From assembly GCA_025058435.1 (NCBI GenBank), contig JANXEM010000073.1:1-40610 (forward strand): DNA of 40,610 nt, in the 5' to 3' direction. The position numbers were made by a program, and so were the translations under genes. The first letter of the stretch is position 1. Every line of letters starts with the position of its first letter. The notes below the pieces were generated by a model. The model searched no databases, was not told the origin of the DNA, and saw nothing but the letters and a program-made list of their open reading frames with translations. The DNA is from Candidatus Caldarchaeum sp. (GTDB lineage: Archaea; Thermoproteota; Nitrososphaeria_A; Caldarchaeales; Caldarchaeaceae). This document shows, one piece after another, positions 8,251 through 16,291 of this stretch.

Positions 8251-8799
8251 CTAAACCCTTTCCAGCGAAAATATAAAGCAGAAAACCGTTTCGAAAAAAG
8301 ACTTTAATTCAAGCCTACCCTTCGGCGAAAAACCCGCTGACCGGGTCTCCAGCAGCAGCATTTCGACATCCGAAAGAGATGACGCCGTCATCACCAGAAA
8401 CCCATTATTCTTCAGGGCTCGGGACGCGAACTTAATGATCTGGATGCCGGCTTCGACGCCCGTCGGGCCTCCGTGGACGGCTGGGTCGTGAAATTCTGGT
8501 TCCGAAGGTAGGTATGGAGGGTTCGCCACCACCAGGTCGAAACAATTGTCTCGAAAGGGCAAAAACGACGCGTTGACCAGATGAACCCGGCCATAATCGT
8601 CGGCCAGACGAACTTTAGCCTCGACGAGCGAAGGCAAATCGACGTCGGTTCCCACCACTTCACCGCATCTGTCCAACATGGTTTTCATGACAACCCCCGG
8701 ACCACATCCGACCTCCGCCGCCCTTTCAACCGGTGGAACGCGGCTGACACAGTCTATCGTCAAGAAGGAATCTTCACGCGGTGTGTAGACCGTGTTCAT
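8251..8799 (-). CDS. prmC: PrmC/HemK-like N5-glutamine methyltransferase
   Basis: This is a 182-residue class I methyltransferase with SAM motif I AEVGCGPG (28-35), an acidic residue after motif II (TDVD) and the catalytic NPPY at 93-96. NPPY marks enzymes that methylate amide or ring nitrogens. Short archaeal proteins of this type correspond to eukaryotic Mtq2, which methylates the GGQ glutamine of release factor 1. ATG 8799 overlaps the asnS stop (ATGA). A longer reading frame upstream lies inside asnS and is not favoured. Another NPPY methyltransferase role is possible. Confidence 0.8.
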   Translation of the reverse strand: MNTVYTPREDSFLTIDCVSRVPPVERAAEVGCGPGVVMKTMLDRCGEVVGTDVDLPSLVEAKVRLADDYGRVHLVNASFLPFRDNCFDLVVANPPYLPSEPEFHDPAVHGGPTGVEAGIQIIKFASRALKNNGFLVMTASSLSDVEMLLLETRSAGFSPKGRLELKSFFETVFCFIFSLERV

Positions 8800-10085
8800 G
8801 GATATATCCGGGTGGGGGTTCGTGGAAACATGGCGGCGGTCCGGATGTTTTTCAGCCCTAGAAGCCACTGGACAAGCCTTTCGACCCCCAGCCCGAAGCC
8901 GCTGTGGGGAACGCTTCCGAATTTTCGGAGGTCGAGATACCATCGGTATTCTTCCGGGTTGAGGCCCTCCTCCATTATTCGGGCCTTCAACTGGTCGTAG
9001 TCGTGAATTCTCTGGCCGCTTCCGACGATTTCGCCGTATCCTTGGGGTGCGAGCAGGTCGCTGGAAAGGGTGACTTGGGGGTTGCTGGGGTCAGGCATAT
9101 GGTAGAAAGCTTTCGCCTTCTTGGGGAAATGGGTGAGGAAAAACGGCTTGTCGAACTCCATAGTCAAAACTTTTTCTTCATCCGCCCCCAAATCCGAACC
9201 CCATTCGACATGCACCTTCTTCCTTTCGAGAATTTCAAGGGCTTCGGAATACTTCACCCTACCGTAAGGCGGCTCCAGAAAATCGAACGGTCTTTCTTTC
9301 CCCAAAACCGCCAACTCCCGGACAGAGCTCTGTAAAGCATCGATGCTCGCCTCTCCGACGAGGTTTTCGATGGTCTTCATCAAGTCGTCCAAACCGGCGA
9401 AAGCCATCTCCCCCTCCACATGCCAAAATTCCGTCAAATGCCTCCGCGTTTTGCTTCTTTCCGCCCGGAAACTCGGCTGAACGCTGTAAACTTTTCCAAG
9501 AGAATAAATCGCCGCCTCCTGATAAAACTGGACGCTCTGCGTCAAATAAACCTCTTTGCCGAAATAATCTACCTTGAATAGGGTGGCACCCCCTTCGACG
9601 GCGGCCGTTATAAAAGTAGGGCAGTGGATTTCCACAAACCCATGTTCGTCGAACCATTTCCTTATGCTGCGGACGAGGTTTGAACGGAACCGGTAGATCG
9701 CCGCCGCCCGCGGGCTCCGTATGAAAAGATGCCTGTTTTCGCTCAAAAACCGTGGCCCAACACCCTTTTTGACGGGAAACTCCTCCACCGACTTCGACAA
9801 AACCTGAAAGCCACGCCCCCGTATTTCGACGCCGCCCGGCGCCCTCGCATCGTGAACCACCGTGCCCCTGACCATAACGGCCGATTCTCGGCCGACTTCA
9901 GCGGCGGAACTGAATTCGGAATTTGGCAGGTCTTGAGCCCTCAAGGTCACTTGAACCGTTCCACAGCCGTCGCGGAGGTCGATGAAAAGAAGCCTGCCGT
10001 GAAGCCTTTTCGAACGCACCCACCCCCGGAGGATGACTTCGGTGCCGTCGGCAAGCCCGTAAACGTCCTTCGATTCGACCAACAT
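8796..10085 (-). CDS. asnS: Asparaginyl-tRNA synthetase
   Basis: This is a 429-residue class IIb aminoacyl-tRNA synthetase. An N-terminal OB-fold anticodon-binding domain spans about 17-100. Class II motif 2 is FRAERSKTRRHLTEF (206-220) and motif 3 contains GLGVERLV near the C-terminus. The motif 2 region followed by WHVEGEMAFA and the motif 3 context VQWLLGLKNIRTAAMFPRT favour AsnRS over the related archaeal AspRS, though the two are close. The gene ends in an ATGA overlap with prmC. Confidence 0.85.
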   Translation of the reverse strand: MLVESKDVYGLADGTEVILRGWVRSKRLHGRLLFIDLRDGCGTVQVTLRAQDLPNSEFSSAAEVGRESAVMVRGTVVHDARAPGGVEIRGRGFQVLSKSVEEFPVKKGVGPRFLSENRHLFIRSPRAAAIYRFRSNLVRSIRKWFDEHGFVEIHCPTFITAAVEGGATLFKVDYFGKEVYLTQSVQFYQEAAIYSLGKVYSVQPSFRAERSKTRRHLTEFWHVEGEMAFAGLDDLMKTIENLVGEASIDALQSSVRELAVLGKERPFDFLEPPYGRVKYSEALEILERKKVHVEWGSDLGADEEKVLTMEFDKPFFLTHFPKKAKAFYHMPDPSNPQVTLSSDLLAPQGYGEIVGSGQRIHDYDQLKARIMEEGLNPEEYRWYLDLRKFGSVPHSGFGLGVERLVQWLLGLKNIRTAAMFPRTPTRIYP

Positions 10086-10118
10086 CCCGAAACCTGAAAT
10101 CCTGTCCAGTATATAGGG

Positions 10119-10442
10119 CTACATGATAACGGTGCCCTCTTTCACCTCTGCTTCAGGGATGACGGGCACCACTTTGTCCTCCGTCTCGACGGCGGTCAGC
10201 AGCATAGCTTCCGAAACCTCGCCCCTTATTTTCCGCGGCTCAAGATTCGTCACAAAAACAAACTGTCTACCGACAAAATGTTCCGGCGAATAGAGCGATG
10301 CGAGACCGGTCAACACATGCTTCTGCACGTCGCCGAACGAAACCTTCAGCTTCAGCAACTTGTCGGAACCTTTGACTCTTTCCGCGTGGACAACTTTTCC
10401 AACCCTCATTTCGACACGTTTGAACTCGTTCACGGAAATCAT
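10119..10442 (-). CDS. tRNA-binding OB-fold protein (Trbp111/MetRS C-terminal type)
   Basis: This 107-residue protein matches the tRNA-binding domain found free as Trbp111 and at the C-terminus of some methionyl-tRNA synthetases. Signature segments are FKRVEMRVGKVVHAERV near the start, SDKLLKLKV, and NLEPRKIRGEVSEAMLL in the second half. In archaea it is often a separate gene acting as the beta subunit of MetRS. It lies 33 bp upstream of asnS on the same strand. Confidence 0.85.
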   Translation of the reverse strand: MISVNEFKRVEMRVGKVVHAERVKGSDKLLKLKVSFGDVQKHVLTGLASLYSPEHFVGRQFVFVTNLEPRKIRGEVSEAMLLTAVETEDKVVPVIPEAEVKEGTVIM

Positions 10443-10550
10443 GGCCGATTATGTTGATTAAGCCCTAAAAATAGTTATGCACAAGGATTTTCTACAATTT
10501 TTTCAGAAAATTTTTTAAGCTTCCCAGAACATTTTGTTGACGAGCCGAAG

Positions 10551-10673
10551 ATGGCGAAGAAAAAAATGGCAAAGAAAGCGGCTAAGAAGAAGCCGGTGAA
10601 GAAGGCGAAAAAACCGAAAAAGCCTGCGGCGGCTCCACCAGCACCAGAGGCAGCTCCCCCAGGATCCGCCTAA
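10551..10673 (+). CDS. Small lysine/alanine/proline-rich basic protein
   Basis: This ORF of 40 residues starts at ATG 10551. Residues 1-24 are mostly Lys and Ala in KKxAKK-like steps with 14 lysines, and residues 25-40 are Pro/Ala rich (APPAPEAAPPGSA). The composition resembles H1-type chromatin tails or nucleic-acid-binding peptides, but no family is recognised. A TTTTTTAA box at about 10511-10518 would give a transcript with a leader of roughly 10 nt. It is divergent from the Trbp111-like gene and convergent with the membrane protein gene, 23 nt away. Confidence 0.55.
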   Translation: MAKKKMAKKAAKKKPVKKAKKPKKPAAAPPAPEAAPPGSA

Positions 10674-10696
10674 GCCTTCAAAATTCCTTCCCTTTT

Positions 10697-11275
10697 TTAT
10701 TCATCCTCCGGCCAGTCCCAGTATCTTCTCCGCCTGCTGACCACTGGTCTGATTACGGGTTTGGGTGCGGTGGATTCGATAATCGACGATGTCAGTAGGG
10801 CTGAAACAAGTGGTAGAGCGAACAGGATGACGAAGTTCATCGGCCCATCCAATATGATTTGATGTGCCAGCCACGTCAGGTAGTGTTCCCAGTTGATTGC
10901 GTTCGGAATTCTTGGAAGTGTGTATGCGGCGAGCCCGACAACCATCAGATAGGTCATGGTCGCCGTGAGGAGAGACGGTATGACGGATTCTTTGGCTTTT
11001 TGCGATAGAAGTCCCGCGACAACGCCGCCTATTATCCATGCGACGATGGGCCAGAGCCCGAGGATGTGCGTGGTGGTGGCGGGCGGGATGTAGGAAGGGT
11101 TTCCCACGGCTGAAGAGAGGGGGGTCAGTAGTGTGGACAGGGCTGAAAGTATAACCGTCAAAATGGCAGTTTGGTAGCCGAGCGGAGGTAATGTTGATAG
11201 GACGTCTCGGGCCATGAAGCCTCCCAGCAAAATCATTATGCTCAGGGAGGTTATGGTGGCGGCTAAATTTCTCAT
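10697..11275 (-). CDS. Hypothetical membrane protein
   Basis: This 192-residue protein has an estimated five hydrophobic segments (around residues 7-25, 35-52, 70-92, 100-118 and 143-163). The tail is short, basic and then acidic, with SRRRRYWDWPEDE at the C-terminus. I do not recognise a family; the topology would suit a small integral membrane protein of unknown role. It stands alone between the convergent lysine-rich ORF and the DNA ligase gene. Confidence 0.6.
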   Translation of the reverse strand: MRNLAATITSLSIMILLGGFMARDVLSTLPPLGYQTAILTVILSALSTLLTPLSSAVGNPSYIPPATTTHILGLWPIVAWIIGGVVAGLLSQKAKESVIPSLLTATMTYLMVVGLAAYTLPRIPNAINWEHYLTWLAHQIILDGPMNFVILFALPLVSALLTSSIIESTAPKPVIRPVVSRRRRYWDWPEDE

Positions 11276-11353
11276 GTAGGCTGTCTAGCATGGGTTTGAT
11301 AAAAGCCTGCTTAAAGGCAGTTAAACGATGTTCATAGAGATAATATCGTGATG

Positions 11354-12934
11354 TTATGCGGTGAATACTTTTCTCGACCTTTGGAAAGCCGTTGCGACTG
11401 TCGATAGAGTGTCTATTTCTTGAGGTGTTTTGTCAAGTCGGATGGCCTTGACCCTTGCGAACCGGAGGGCGTAGCCGCTGGGGTAATGCGGGCTTTTCTG
11501 GATTTCGTTATACTCTATCTCCAGCACAATCCGCGGCTCGACCACCACCCCCCATTCGGTGTCCCTTAACTTAATCCCGAGAAGGAGCTGCGTCATTTTG
11601 CGAAATTCGTCGTCCGTCAAGCCTTTAAAAGTCTTCCCGACCGGTGTGAACTCGCCCCTATTTTCGTCGAGGACTGCAAGATGGTAGTTGCTTAGCCATC
11701 CTGTTCTTCGGCCATGTCCCCATTCGGCGGCTACAACAACCACGTCCAAAGTCTGGGCGGGCTTCATTTTCAGCCAGTAGCCACCTCTTCTGCCCGGGGT
11801 GTATGGGCTTTTCGGCGACTTCGCCATCAACCCCTCGAATCCCTCCGCCACCCATTCTCGCAGTTTAGCCGCCACTGTTTCACGGTTGTCGGCAATCAAA
11901 ACCGGGTTGAGAAGCGACTGGTCAACTAAATTTTCGAGAATCGGGCGGCGTTCCGCCAAAGGTTTCGCCCAACAATCTTCTCCGTTGAAATGGACGACGT
12001 CGAAAAACCGGATTTTCAGCCGCAGTTCCTTCAGTACATCTTCGACCTTCTTTTCCCTTCCGATTCTCCTCATGGTCTCTTGAAAAGGCATGATGTTCCC
12101 TTTTTCGTCTACGGAATAGGCTTCGCCGTCCAATATCGCCGAGTCGGCGTTGACGTGTTTTTCGACGGCTTCTACGATGTCGGGAACCGAGCGGGTGATT
12201 TCTTTGAGCCCGCGGGAGAAAACCTTCACCTCTTCCCCGAGTTGATGAATTTGAAGCCTTACTCCGTCTATCTTAGGTTCGATGAATACCGGGAAACCAA
12301 GTTTTTCGGCGACTTCTTCGACGGTGTAGGCGTATTCGGCGAGCATGGGTTTGATTGGCTTAAAAATCGTCAGCTTGATTTCTTCGAGCCGGTTTTGAAG
12401 GGTTTTTTTGGTGAGTTCGCCGAGGTCGCCGAGCAACATGTCCGCCGTTCTCAAAGTTTCAACCGGCTTACCTGCATAATCGGCCAAAGCTTCAACCAGT
12501 AAACCCGCGTTGACGCCGTGCCGCATCTCCCCCATCAACATCCTCAGAAGCCATTTCCTTTCAACTTCGTCGCCTCTGGCGAAGAGGTTGGACAGCATGC
12601 TTTTACGGATTTCGAGGACGCCGTTTCCCGAAGCTTTCGTGATGTTCTGCACGGTATTCCAAACATCTGAAACCGTAAGTGGCTGAAATTCGGAAAGAAG
12701 CAGCTGCCTTTGGGAATATGCCTTGAAGAGAGTTGAAGGCCCGATGTTAGTGCCGATTCTTCTTATTCCAGAGCTTATTCCGACGAGAAGGAAGGCCGCG
12801 TACCGGGCTTCGTCATATTCGCCGGGATGGAAGCTCCGTAAATAGTTGACCACGTGCTTTATTTTTTCGTTTTTGGAATTTGTTGCTTCGAGGTTTTCGC
12901 ACAAAAGCGCGAGTTCTTTGAAAAATTTGACCAT
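11354..12934 (-). CDS. lig: ATP-dependent DNA ligase
   Basis: This 526-residue ligase seals nicks in DNA through an enzyme-adenylate intermediate. An N-terminal all-helical DNA-binding domain (about 1-190) contains the MGEMRHGVNAG segment. The adenylation domain has motif I EPKIDGVR, with nucleophile K221. Later motifs include ILDGEAYS, EGLMAKSP and YWLKMKP. A C-terminal OB domain completes the archaeal ligase layout. It is somewhat shorter than the 550-600 residues common in archaea. It sits 3 nt after the Hsp20 gene on the same strand. Confidence 0.95.
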   Translation of the reverse strand: MVKFFKELALLCENLEATNSKNEKIKHVVNYLRSFHPGEYDEARYAAFLLVGISSGIRRIGTNIGPSTLFKAYSQRQLLLSEFQPLTVSDVWNTVQNITKASGNGVLEIRKSMLSNLFARGDEVERKWLLRMLMGEMRHGVNAGLLVEALADYAGKPVETLRTADMLLGDLGELTKKTLQNRLEEIKLTIFKPIKPMLAEYAYTVEEVAEKLGFPVFIEPKIDGVRLQIHQLGEEVKVFSRGLKEITRSVPDIVEAVEKHVNADSAILDGEAYSVDEKGNIMPFQETMRRIGREKKVEDVLKELRLKIRFFDVVHFNGEDCWAKPLAERRPILENLVDQSLLNPVLIADNRETVAAKLREWVAEGFEGLMAKSPKSPYTPGRRGGYWLKMKPAQTLDVVVVAAEWGHGRRTGWLSNYHLAVLDENRGEFTPVGKTFKGLTDDEFRKMTQLLLGIKLRDTEWGVVVEPRIVLEIEYNEIQKSPHYPSGYALRFARVKAIRLDKTPQEIDTLSTVATAFQRSRKVFTA

Positions 12935-12937
12935 GTC

Positions 12938-13369
12938 TCATTCTATCGGAATTTTGACGCCTTTAGGGTGGGCGACTTCAGCTTTGACGAACAGCAGCCC
13001 CGACTCGTATTTTGCTTCGATTTTGGACGGGTCGATGGGGCGCGGCGTCTTCACCGACCTTCTGAAGCCCTTACCCAAGCTGAACGGGTAGAGAGAGCTG
13101 TATTCCCTGTCGGGGGTCATGTATTCTGCCGTCACTGTGATAGATGTTTCGTCGGCTTGAAGGTCTATCGTTTCTTTCGCGCATCCCGGCATCTCCAAGA
13201 TGATGTAAATATGTGTGGACGTAAGCCGGTAGTCAGCCCGAGGCCTCCGATATTCCCCCGCAAACGGCTCAAACGCTTGAACAGACTGCTCCATCGCGTC
13301 TCTGATTCTTTCTTCAACCTCTTTGCTGATTCGGGCTAAAAAATCATCCCAGTCCCGGCTTCTGGCCAT
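12938..13369 (-). CDS. Hsp20/alpha-crystallin-like small heat shock protein
   Basis: This 143-residue protein has a charged helical N-terminus and an alpha-crystallin domain from about residue 48. That domain includes an YIILEMPGCAKETIDLQ strand pair and a late SGLLFVKAEV segment matching the GVL-type motif of small heat shock proteins. It ends KGVKIPIE, an I-x-I-like tail. A TATTTAAAT box centred 27 bp upstream of the ATG indicates a leaderless transcript. It is co-oriented with DNA ligase and divergent from the AN1-protease gene. Confidence 0.82.
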   Translation of the reverse strand: MARSRDWDDFLARISKEVEERIRDAMEQSVQAFEPFAGEYRRPRADYRLTSTHIYIILEMPGCAKETIDLQADETSITVTAEYMTPDREYSSLYPFSLGKGFRRSVKTPRPIDPSKIEAKYESGLLFVKAEVAHPKGVKIPIE

Positions 13370-13391
13370 GTTCGATTAACGGGTCTGACCG

Positions 13392-13400
13392 TATTTAAAT
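13392..13400 (-). promoter_or_regulatory. TATA box of the hsp20 gene
   Basis: TATTTAAAT is centred 27 bp from the hsp20 ATG at 13369, the spacing of a leaderless archaeal promoter. A separate TATAAAAA at 13410-13417 points the other way, to the AN1-protease gene, so the two genes share a 63-bp divergent region. Confidence 0.5.
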
Positions 13401-13432
13401 TTAGGAAGCTATAAAAATCAAGAAGCATCTTT

Positions 13433-14197
13433 TTGTCAAGCTTGGCTGAATGCAGCGTCTGCGGGGCGGATGAAACGCTGCCTTTTCGGTGTAGCTACTG
13501 TGGGTTAGTTTTCTGCTCAGCCCATCGTCTGCCCGAAAAACATGGATGCGTCGGGGTTGTAAAAGCCAAAAGCCCCGAAGAGATTCGCATGAGGGCCGCT
13601 GTAAGGTATTCACCGCGCGCTCCGAAGACACAGCTCGTATTTGGCAGGAACGAAATTCTCCATCTGGCGGCTGCGACCGCTGCCGTCTGTTTGGCCGGCT
13701 TGGGGCTGATCGGCTTCCGCTTCAGTCCGACGGCTTCCTTTGCCGTGTTGGTCGCCGGTTTTGCGGCCTCTTTCATCGGGCATGAACTTGCCCACAAATT
13801 CGTGGGCACGTTAAGGGGGTTGGCGGCTGAGTTTCGGTTGTTTCCGACAGGTCTGTTCGTCACTCTGCTCACCGCAGTGCTGCCGGTTCCATTCAAGGTT
13901 ATCATGCCCGGAGGAGTGGTGATCCGGGGACTTGCGTCAATCAAGACGGTGGGAGAAATCGCCGTCGCAGGCCCTCTTTTCAACTTGGTCGCTGCTGCGG
14001 CATTATTTGTTCTGGGTAAGTTGCTCGCCTATCCGGTTTTCGAGACTATTGCTTCGATTAACGCTTTTTTGATGTTTTTCAACCTACTTCCCATTCCGCC
14101 GCTTGACGGAGAAAAGGTGCTGGCTTGGGGCTGGAAAGTTTGGGCCGTGGTTTTCGCCGTTTCGCTTTTGCTGATGACGGCGATACAGCTAATTTAG
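13433..14197 (+). CDS. AN1 zinc finger fused to site-2-protease-like (M50) membrane metalloprotease
   Basis: This 254-residue protein starts with a complete AN1-type zinc finger with ligands C7, C10, C20, C23, C28, H31, H37 and C39. It continues as a multi-pass membrane domain with the M50/S2P signature. The zinc-binding HELAH is at 117-121 and the second metal-site motif NLLPIPPLDG is at 216-225, with D224. S2P-family enzymes cut substrates within the membrane, while AN1 fingers in eukaryotes occur in stress and ubiquitin-linked proteins. TTG 13442 fits the TATAAAAA box at 13410-13417 better than TTG 13433. Both residues sets are intact, so activity is expected. Confidence 0.87.
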   Translation: MSSLAECSVCGADETLPFRCSYCGLVFCSAHRLPEKHGCVGVVKAKSPEEIRMRAAVRYSPRAPKTQLVFGRNEILHLAAATAAVCLAGLGLIGFRFSPTASFAVLVAGFAASFIGHELAHKFVGTLRGLAAEFRLFPTGLFVTLLTAVLPVPFKVIMPGGVVIRGLASIKTVGEIAVAGPLFNLVAAAALFVLGKLLAYPVFETIASINAFLMFFNLLPIPPLDGEKVLAWGWKVWAVVFAVSLLLMTAIQLI

Positions 14198-14938
14198 GGC
14201 CGTCGACAGAATCATCCAAAACCCGATTAACAGGAAACCTACGACTATCACTTGTCTTAAAGTTGTTTCCGGCAGCCCGAGTTCTATCCGGCTTCCCACA
14301 AGCCCACCCAGAAACCCGCCCGCGACAGCTGTCGCGAAAAGGACGGGGTTGAAGAACCCCAGAGACATATAGGAAACGATTCCCGTGGCGGCGTTGAAAG
14401 CCGTCACAAACTGGCTGGTTCCGACGGCTTCGTGGGGCCCGAGCCGGCACCAGATCAAAAAAGCCGGAACCATGAGCAATCCTCCGCCGAGCCCAAGCAA
14501 CGCCGACAGGAACCCGGCGGTCACGACGGTCAACCCGACGGTGAAAGGTCTTTCTTCCAGCGAACCGGACGACGGCCCAGCTTTTCCGACCATCCATACG
14601 AGAAAGGCCGCCGACGCCAAGAAAAAACCGAAAACCAGCTTGAACAATTCCACTTCAAGCCGCACACCCACGTACGAACCCAGAACAGCCGAAGGGACAG
14701 CCGCCAAACCAAGCCAAAGGTTCGACCTCAGCTTAAGCGCGTTTTTTGCCGCACGTGTCCACGTCGCCGAAACGGCGTTGGCCAACACCATGGACAGGCT
14801 GGCTGGAACCGCGACATTAGGAGGAACAGCGAAAACGTTGGTGGTGACGGGTATGAAGATAAAACCACCGCCGACCCCCAGCACAGAGCCGACGGCGGCG
14901 GCGAAAAAAGCCAACACGGAGACGATAAATTCCATCAT
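14189..14938 (-). CDS. TauE/SafE-family sulfite/anion exporter
   Basis: This 249-residue membrane protein has the duplicated TauE/SafE pattern, with SVLGVGGGFIFIPV near the N-terminus and its echo ALLGLGGGLLMVPAFL near the middle, and about eight hydrophobic segments. Members export sulfite, sulfoacetate or related anions. The frame is open upstream to 15067, but ATG 14938 starts at the conserved first helix and lies downstream of a TATAATTAA-type element, so it is preferred. It is convergent with the AN1-protease gene and overlaps its end by 9 nt. Substrate unknown. Confidence 0.85.
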   Translation of the reverse strand: MMEFIVSVLAFFAAAVGSVLGVGGGFIFIPVTTNVFAVPPNVAVPASLSMVLANAVSATWTRAAKNALKLRSNLWLGLAAVPSAVLGSYVGVRLEVELFKLVFGFFLASAAFLVWMVGKAGPSSGSLEERPFTVGLTVVTAGFLSALLGLGGGLLMVPAFLIWCRLGPHEAVGTSQFVTAFNAATGIVSYMSLGFFNPVLFATAVAGGFLGGLVGSRIELGLPETTLRQVIVVGFLLIGFWMILSTALN

Positions 14939-14969
14939 GACAAACAACCCACAACGGGGACAGACAAAT

Positions 14970-14981
14970 TTAATTATATTC
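14970..14981. promoter_or_regulatory. A/T-rich divergent promoter region
   Basis: TTAATTATATT reads as a TATA-like box on either strand, between the TauE-family gene (ATG 14938, 37 bp away) and the basic protein gene (ATG 15006, 31 bp away). A second box, CCTTTAAATAAA, follows at about 14986-14997. Which one is used cannot be decided from sequence. Confidence 0.35.
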
Positions 14982-15005
14982 CGACCTTTAAATAAAGGGA
15001 AGACG

Positions 15006-15344
15006 ATGAAAAAAAGTAGAATGGTGTCCAAACAGGCAACGAGGTCGCGTTCCGAAAGAAGCCGCATTTACCGATATCGTGTGACGCTTCTGGAACAACC
15101 TCCCGAAGCTCTTGACGGCTTCAAAATTTTCGGCATCGAAGTGAAGCTCGGAAAAGGTAGGCACGTGGACTTTCCCCCAGAGGCGCGCGTGCTCGACGTC
15201 GAAACAACGCAGGAACCTTTGCCGATGGACGTCGAGGTCAACGCGAAATACCAGAGAGTAGAAAACCGGACGACCATCGTCCGAAGAAGGTCGCTGCTTT
15301 TTAGGATGGAGAAGATGGGCGGCCCTACTTCGGCTGTTGTTTGA
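15006..15344 (+). CDS. Unknown small basic protein
   Basis: This 112-residue protein, starting at ATG 15006 inside a longer open frame, has a strongly basic N-terminus (residues 1-25, many Arg, Lys and Ser). A central part looks like beta strands (YRYRVTLLEQPP, GFKIFGIEVKLGKG), and the C-terminus is RRRSLLFRMEKMGG. I do not recognise the family. The basic flanks would suit RNA or ribosome binding, but that is a guess. Its 3' end overlaps the convergent aIF2-alpha gene by 20 nt. The start is supported by the A/T-rich promoter region just upstream. Confidence 0.55.
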   Translation: MKKSRMVSKQATRSRSERSRIYRYRVTLLEQPPEALDGFKIFGIEVKLGKGRHVDFPPEARVLDVETTQEPLPMDVEVNAKYQRVENRTTIVRRRSLLFRMEKMGGPTSAVV

Positions 15345-16095
15345 GTTCGGCCAACCCTCCGTATTTCTTCAGAACGTCTCCGCATGTTTGGAAAGCTTTG
15401 GATACAAGCTCCTGAGCCCTTTCCTTCGTCGTCGCCTTGACCGCCATGGTGTAAACCGGCGCCCCCTTGGTTCTGATTTCAATCATCTCAGCACCACCCG
15501 CCACCGATTCCGCCGCCGAAGCCGCCTCCCTAATGGCTTTCGCCCCGTCTCTGCTTTCGCAACGGAGAACCACGTCAACCTTCACCACAACTTCTCGAAG
15601 CTTAATTTCCTGCTCAACGGCCCTTTTCAGCACATCGGCTTCGGCTCCGTTCAGTTCGGGAAAAAACTTCGACACCGGCTCGCCGGCGGCCACCTCCTCA
15701 AAAAAACCATACAGAAGATCATCGTCCGATGTTTTCGCCAAAATTTTCTCCACAGCTTTTGCCTCGTTCCTTTCCTCCATGGATTTGAGTACTTTTTTCA
15801 CTTTGGATTTTTTCTTGACTTCGAGAAGCTTTTCAACCCGTTCTTTCTGGGAAACCCTCCTTATCGAAAGGTCGGCTTGAAACGTTTGGGGATTCGCGCG
15901 GATGATTTTGAAGACAATTTTCTGGCCTTCTTTGAGGTGTTCTCTGATGTTTCTCACCCATTTTAGAGAAACTTCGGAAACATGGACGAACCCTTCGTAG
16001 CCGGGATATTCGTCCAACTCCACGTAGGCTCCGTAGTCCTTTACGTCTTTGACCCTGCCGATGACGAGTTCCCCGACTTCGGGGGTTTTACTCAA
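15325..16095 (-). CDS. eif2a: Translation initiation factor aIF2 subunit alpha
   Basis: This 256-residue factor is the alpha subunit of the heterotrimer that carries initiator Met-tRNA to the small ribosomal subunit. An N-terminal S1 RNA-binding domain (about 8-85) contains GELVIGRVKDVKDYGAYVEL and EGFVHVSEVS. A helical middle domain and a C-terminal alpha-beta domain follow. It ends the L44e-S27e-aIF2-alpha operon, a common archaeal order, and overlaps the S27e gene by 8 nt. The Nop10 gene that often follows is not present here. Confidence 0.95.
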   Translation of the reverse strand: MSKTPEVGELVIGRVKDVKDYGAYVELDEYPGYEGFVHVSEVSLKWVRNIREHLKEGQKIVFKIIRANPQTFQADLSIRRVSQKERVEKLLEVKKKSKVKKVLKSMEERNEAKAVEKILAKTSDDDLLYGFFEEVAAGEPVSKFFPELNGAEADVLKRAVEQEIKLREVVVKVDVVLRCESRDGAKAIREAASAAESVAGGAEMIEIRTKGAPVYTMAVKATTKERAQELVSKAFQTCGDVLKKYGGLAELKQQPK

Positions 16096-16291
16096 GCGTT
16101 CTCTCCTTTTTTCCGAGTAACGTTGCTTTGCCGCCGCTTGGTTTGGCCAGTATGGCGCCGCAGACGTTGCATTTTACGTCGATTTTCGCCGAATCGAAAA
16201 CGACTTGATTGTTGCCGCATTCGTTGCAGCCGACAACCAGAAAACGGGACTTCGGCGTGGGAATGATGTCGGGCCACTGTTCAGCCATCAC
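16088..16291 (-). CDS. rps27e: 30S ribosomal protein S27e
   Basis: This 67-residue zinc ribbon ribosomal protein has ligand pairs C22/C25 (GCNECGN) and C41/C44 (KCNVCGA). Length and order of motifs match archaeal S27e. It overlaps L44e upstream by 4 nt (ATGA) and aIF2-alpha downstream by 8 nt, so translation of the three is probably coupled. Confidence 0.95.
   Translation of the reverse strand: MMAEQWPDIIPTPKSRFLVVGCNECGNNQVVFDSAKIDVKCNVCGAILAKPSGGKATLLGKKERTLE

Noticed and set aside
14385..15005. Open frame continuing upstream of the basic protein (319 codons in total)
   Set aside because: It is antisense to the TauE/SafE gene and has low-complexity composition; only the part from ATG 15006 looks like a protein with a promoter.
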